Shown piece by piece: positions 59,751 to 64,000 of a DNA stretch of 64,000 nt. Source of the DNA: Nemopilema nomurai (lineage: Eukaryota; Cnidaria; Scyphozoa; Rhizostomeae; Rhizostomatidae). Both the position numbers and the translations under genes were made by a program. The stretch covers positions 496,001 to 560,000 of the forward strand of contig ML133458.1 in assembly GCA_003864495.1 (NCBI GenBank), in the 5' to 3' direction. Position 1 is the stretch's first letter. Each line of letters begins with the position of its first letter. Under the pieces are notes generated by a model, which saw nothing but the letters and a program-made list of their open reading frames with translations, did not search any database and was not told the origin of the DNA.

Positions 59751-61005
59751 TTAGCAGTTTAGCTCTGTGACGGGAACATGATCAAATTCAAACTTTGCCC
59801 TTCTGCTGCTCAACCAAAACAGAATACAATATTTGCCTGGTTCCGCGATACCACCATTCTGAGATTTCCATTCACAAGTTTCATCAGAAGTTTCATCGGA
59901 AGAATTCTTCTTGCCTCTATGTGCCTTGTTCATTTCGATATTGGATAGTTCCGGACATTTTTTCGTGAAATAATGACATGGCTTCTTGTCATTCTTGCAT
60001 TGTATCCACTCATACAACTCATTTTTTCTGCCCGTGGAGTCTTCTAGGCAAAACAAGTTCTTCAGTTACAAAATGATCGCCCCCCCCCCCCCCCCTCAAC
60101 ATTCAGTCTTTAGTCTGTGCTAGTGGTATACCTGATACGTCGCTTTATTGCACCCAGTAGCCTTTGGAAAGCTCTAGAGCAGCATTTGTGGGGTGGCTTT
60201 AGAGCTGTGTTTGTGGGCTCTCCCAGGCGCAGGGTAGCACTAAAATGGGCCCCTTTTAGCCGAAAACCATCTCGTTTTGTGTGTTACTAAGTTGAACCCT
60301 CTGTACCCTGTGCATGCATGCTGTCATCAATCATTCTCGAGTTCAATTTTTGAATGTTTGGAGGTGGCCTTTGTCTTTTGTTCATTGTGGCGAAATATCA
60401 TCAGCCAAACCCGAGCCTTGTTTTCAGAGAAAACAACTCAGAGAAAACAACTCAGATCTTGAAAGGTTCAATGAGTGTTTAGATCCATATTGGTGTTTCC
60501 CACTTTAGCAACATGAAAGAACTTCACAAACAGTCAGATTCAACAAGTGGTTGGCTTTTTCAAAGTGAACGACTTTGGTTGAAGAGGATTTCTTATCAAG
60601 CGGCTCTTTGATATGAAGTTTGCTCAAACATTTTCATCAAAAGGCATTACAAAGATAACGGTTTCATTTAAAAGCGTTAGTAAGCCTCGCGGATCATGTT
60701 TAGCTTTGCGCTACAGCTCGCCCTATTATTGTTGTTGCAGTGATCAGCCATCAACAATCAGACAAAGAGTCTAGCTACAGAGGCTGAGACATTATCACTA
60801 AAAGCTTTGAATACGTGGCCTGGGGTCTCGGGGTAATAGGAAGGTAGACTCGGGGAGGTTGCACAAGGAAAAGAAACTTTAGAAAACAATACAATGGGAC
60901 GCTGCACGGGAGCCTTGAACTGAAACAGAAGTTTTTGCTCAAGAGAAGACTATAATCTGAAAAGGCTATAATACCTTGATAAGAGAAGTCTTTCTGGGAA
61001 ACCAT
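59751..61005 (-). CDS. Candidate two-exon small Cys-containing protein (~107 aa)
   Basis: The terminal exon 59751-60043 (acceptor TTTTGCCTAG) encodes 96 residues plus a stop, with several Cys (IQCKNDKKPCHYFTKKCPEL) and an Asp/Glu/Ser/Thr-rich middle. An upstream ATG segment 60975-61005 (MVSQKDFSYQ, donor CAAG|GTATTA) ends in the matching phase 1. No signal peptide is visible in this join, so another first exon may exist. I recognise no family. The pairing is inferred only from phase and proximity. Confidence 0.28.
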
Positions 61006-63018
61006 TATGGCAGTTTAGGGTAAACATTTCATCCCCCTTATGATGTTGAATAGCAGGGATGATAACAATGATGGCGTCTTAATGACATTTGCCATTGACA
61101 TAATTTCATCATGACATCAGATTTGCGCTTACCTTTCACATGTATGTAGTTATTAAAGAATTCTAGCCAAGAATAGAGGGGGTACGCAATGGCATCATAG
61201 CTAAGACAATGCATTTTGTTACTTGGATATCATGTCGGTTATTTTTTCACGCTATTTATTTAGTTAACATTCAGATTTTCTGCAAAGCAATTCTCACCCC
61301 TTGGAAGGTCGACAAACATTCGAATCAAGCTACGTGTTTCAGTGCTGTTTTCAAAGACAAACGATATACAATGTTTCTGATAATTTAAATATAATAGACA
61401 TCTTGGTCCAGCCATGGTCCACCACTTCAGTTAATACGAAGATCAAACTAGTGATAAATTACACATTACATAAATGAGAACCCATGAAAATTAAATCACT
61501 CTGTCTTTAAGGCTAAGATCATTCTACAGAAAATACTAATATGTGCAGGGCTCTGATTCAATCGAAATCAAGCAGCCGATTCGTGAGTCCTAATGAGTGA
61601 AGATGGCTGCTAGAATACCTAGAAGAGCGTTGAGTGCTTCCCCATTTGGATAACTGATGTAGAACTCTTCTAAAAGAGAAAGGGAAGGAGGAAGCATTCT
61701 CATTATCAACGTCTTCCCCCATGATTAGGTAATTTCCTCAGAGTATGGGTGACATCCAAAATGCTCTAAGGAAAATTGAGTAACTCTTAAAAGAACAAAG
61801 ACATTGGATATTGATGCTGTGACACTCGAGGGCTATGCATTCATCTCGATTGTGGCACAAGGGAACTTTATCATAGTCAAATCAGTTAAACGATTTCCTT
61901 ATTTTTCTAACTGTGAAGCTTGCGTTTTGTAAAAGGTTGCTAACTCAATGAATCAATTAGTGCAACAAACAGCTACAACTGAACGTGGTCTACAAATTTG
62001 ATAAGACGATAATGAGGAAATCCTTACGTGGAATCACAACAGTACAAGGACCACCACTAATGTTTATCCTTCCCAAGCAGGAACAGATTCGGGTCGATCG
62101 TGTCTAGTTCCCTCCAGGCCCCTATCCACAGATCTGCAACAAGCACTCATTGAAACACGATAACCTTGGCAGAAATGTGATAGGAAAAGATATCACTTAA
62201 CCCACGCTACCTTAATCTATTGAGCTTTAAATGTCGTCTTTGAAACTAAGAAGCAGAGGGCACGAAGAATAAAAAACAGATGCATGAAGCGGGCATTGCC
62301 AGCTTAAGAGGGGATTGTGCCTACTTCAAAAGCCATTTCTTTTTTAAACATTTGGTATGCCACAGTTTCTTATCATATTAACTGAGGCTTTTGTAGGATC
62401 AACTGCTACTTCGTAATGCGTTCTCTAAGCACATACGAGGGAAAGGAGCATTTGCCCCATCATTCGAGAACTACTAAGGATAGATATGTTGAGAAGAATA
62501 GATATATCAAAGGTGCATTTCTTACTTCAAGAAGGTGTAATCAATGGCCGTTGGCTCATTGATCTACGAAATTTCAGTGTTAATAGGCAATTAGTGCAAT
62601 ACACTACATAAAAAAGAAATCAATTCTTTATTGCTAACAACAACATTGATACTCTCACTTGAATTTACGTTCTTTCGCTGTTTTTCATATCTAATTAGTA
62701 ATTGATAAATACAAGATTCTTGATGACACTGCTAAAGCACACTAGTATTTAAAAGATTAAAACGAGGATAATTTAACCTCTGTCGTGAAATTAGTTCCCT
62801 TCTCCAGTACCATCCACGGGGATTTCTTGTTGTGGCGGAAGAGTGAACGAAAGGTACACAGGCTATAATAAACCAATAATACTATAGATAATAATATCAC
62901 CACTTATTCATTAACAATATATTACCACTGAGCTATACTATCAAGCTCAATTCAAATAGATAAACGAATAAAGAGTTTGGTGATGTTATGCTGATTTTCG
63001 TAATTTGATGCTGTATGC
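61006..63018. other. No gene recognised
   Basis: AT-rich sequence with no open frame of note on either strand. Confidence 0.5.
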
Positions 63019-63069
63019 CATACTATAGATGATATCATACTATGGATGATATCATGCTATGGAATAATA
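63019..63069. repeat. 17-bp tandem repeat
   Basis: Three units of CATACTATRGATGATAT, the last one diverged. Confidence 0.75.
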
Positions 63070-63252
63070 ACATGGCTATGCAACTGCATAACTTAGTTAA
63101 GTATTGTCGTATGGATGCACCTTTATTCTATCGTAAAATATTAAAAAACATTGTGTACATGCGATGTGCATATAAAAATGCTGTGTATCAAGTGCAATGC
63201 AGAAACTGCAAATGCAACTTAGAGTTAAATTTTGTTGATTTGAAATATTAAC

Positions 63253-63748
63253 AATAGGAATACTGGCACTAATAATAAAACAATTACTAATATTAACTGC
63301 TTATGCTAAAACAGACATCAATACTAATATTAGCACTAATACCAACAGAAATTCTACTACTAATATTCATACTATTATCAACATTGATGCCAATGATTGC
63401 ATTAACACTCTTTCTTATACGAATACTAATACCTCAACTAATACCTCGAATATTAATACCAACACTTATACCTACAACAATATCAATGACAATACTAGTA
63501 TCAGTACTAGCACTAAGACCAGCACTAATTTATCGAGCTAACACTAACAATACTAATATTAACAGTAATACCAATACTAATACTGATACTACAACTAATA
63601 CTAGTACTAAGACCAGCACTAATTTTCGAGCTAACACTAACAACGATATTCATACTAATATTAACAGTAATACCAATACTAATACTAAAACTGATACTAC
63701 AACTAATAATGATGGTGGTATCAATGTAACACAACACTTTATCAATTA
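63253..63748. repeat. Low-complexity ACTAAT/AATACT array with internal duplication
   Basis: About 500 bp of degenerate hexanucleotide-like ACTAAT/ATACCA repeats. A segment starting CTAGCACTAAGACCAGCACT (63508) recurs at 63601, the second copy carrying a 12-bp insertion. Open frames across it encode runs of Asn/Thr on the plus strand; they follow from the six-base period and are not called as genes. Confidence 0.85.
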
Positions 63749-64000
63749 AGGGTAAGCAAATATCGAAATATCATTAGAGAGGTACCTTGTGATCACCGAT
63801 GCAAACTTCTTGCCCAATGCAATCATAGCGCACGGACAGTTGGTCCTTTAAAAGTGAAAGCCGACACTTATTACATTGAAAAATTCACGAACTATTTCAG
63901 TTTGAATTATTTACAGAATAATATCAATAAATATTTGAATAAAAGAAATCTTTTCTATCTGTTGTGCTGACACTTATCAATAGATGGATCTTATCTCAAA

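Noticed and set aside
63303..63749. 148-codon open frame
   Set aside because: It lies wholly in the hexamer-like repeat and its Asn/Thr and Ile/Leu runs follow from the repeat period.
1..64000. CRISPR arrays, operons, ribosome binding sites, tRNA genes
   Set aside because: The window is an intron-bearing animal genome and no such structure was seen.

Overview
This is eukaryotic nuclear DNA from an invertebrate animal. It is AT-rich and gene-sparse, with coding sequence split into short exons bounded by GT/AG introns. There are no bacterial operons, tRNAs or rRNAs that I could see. Four conserved animal genes can be read exon by exon with matching splice phases: an NK4/tinman (Nkx2-5-class) homeobox gene, an RNF4-type SUMO-targeted ubiquitin ligase, PBDC1, and a RASL12/RERG-like small GTPase. 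The compact exons, an intron inside the homeodomain and a divergent NK4 protein would fit a tunicate or another fast-evolving marine invertebrate. The species is not established from this window. Long poly-G/poly-C runs and small inverted-repeat elements recur across the second half.  Layout: 1-11.6 kb is mostly non-coding, with one weak candidate terminal exon (8390-8608, minus). 11.66-12.19 kb holds a 20-bp tandem repeat, a TATA box and a 118-codon ORF with a signal peptide, a C-x5-C ring and dibasic sites, which is a possible peptide-hormone precursor. 12.2-20 kb shows no convincing gene, only an AATAAACGC-type repeat cluster. 20.05-29.04 kb (plus) is the NK4 homeobox gene: a distant first exon with a tinman/eh1-like motif, then the two homeodomain exons. 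29-33.85 kb has a candidate minus-strand exon and a 90-codon plus-strand ORF. 33.85-39.64 kb (minus) is RNF4, six coding exons and 185 aa. 41.57-45.13 kb (plus) is PBDC1, nine coding exons and 209 aa. RNF4 and PBDC1 diverge from a 1.9-kb spacer that carries one of three copies of a MITE-like element. 46.53-58.50 kb (minus) is the RASL12/RERG-like GTPase, four exons over 12 kb, with a one-base frame disruption in its last exon. 59.75-61.0 kb (minus) has a possible two-exon cysteine-containing small protein. The last kilobase is a low-complexity repeat.  The four clear genes do not form a pathway. NK4 is a mesoderm/heart transcription factor, RNF4 acts in SUMO-dependent protein turnover, PBDC1 is a conserved housekeeping protein of poorly known role, and the GTPase is a signalling protein of the unprenylated RERG/RASL branch. 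I found no evidence of a novel multi-gene system. The most interesting items are the putative secreted peptide gene with a calcitonin-like ring, the divergent NK4 gene, the frameshifted GTPase and the MITE family. All protein assignments come from reading and remembered family motifs, without database searches.
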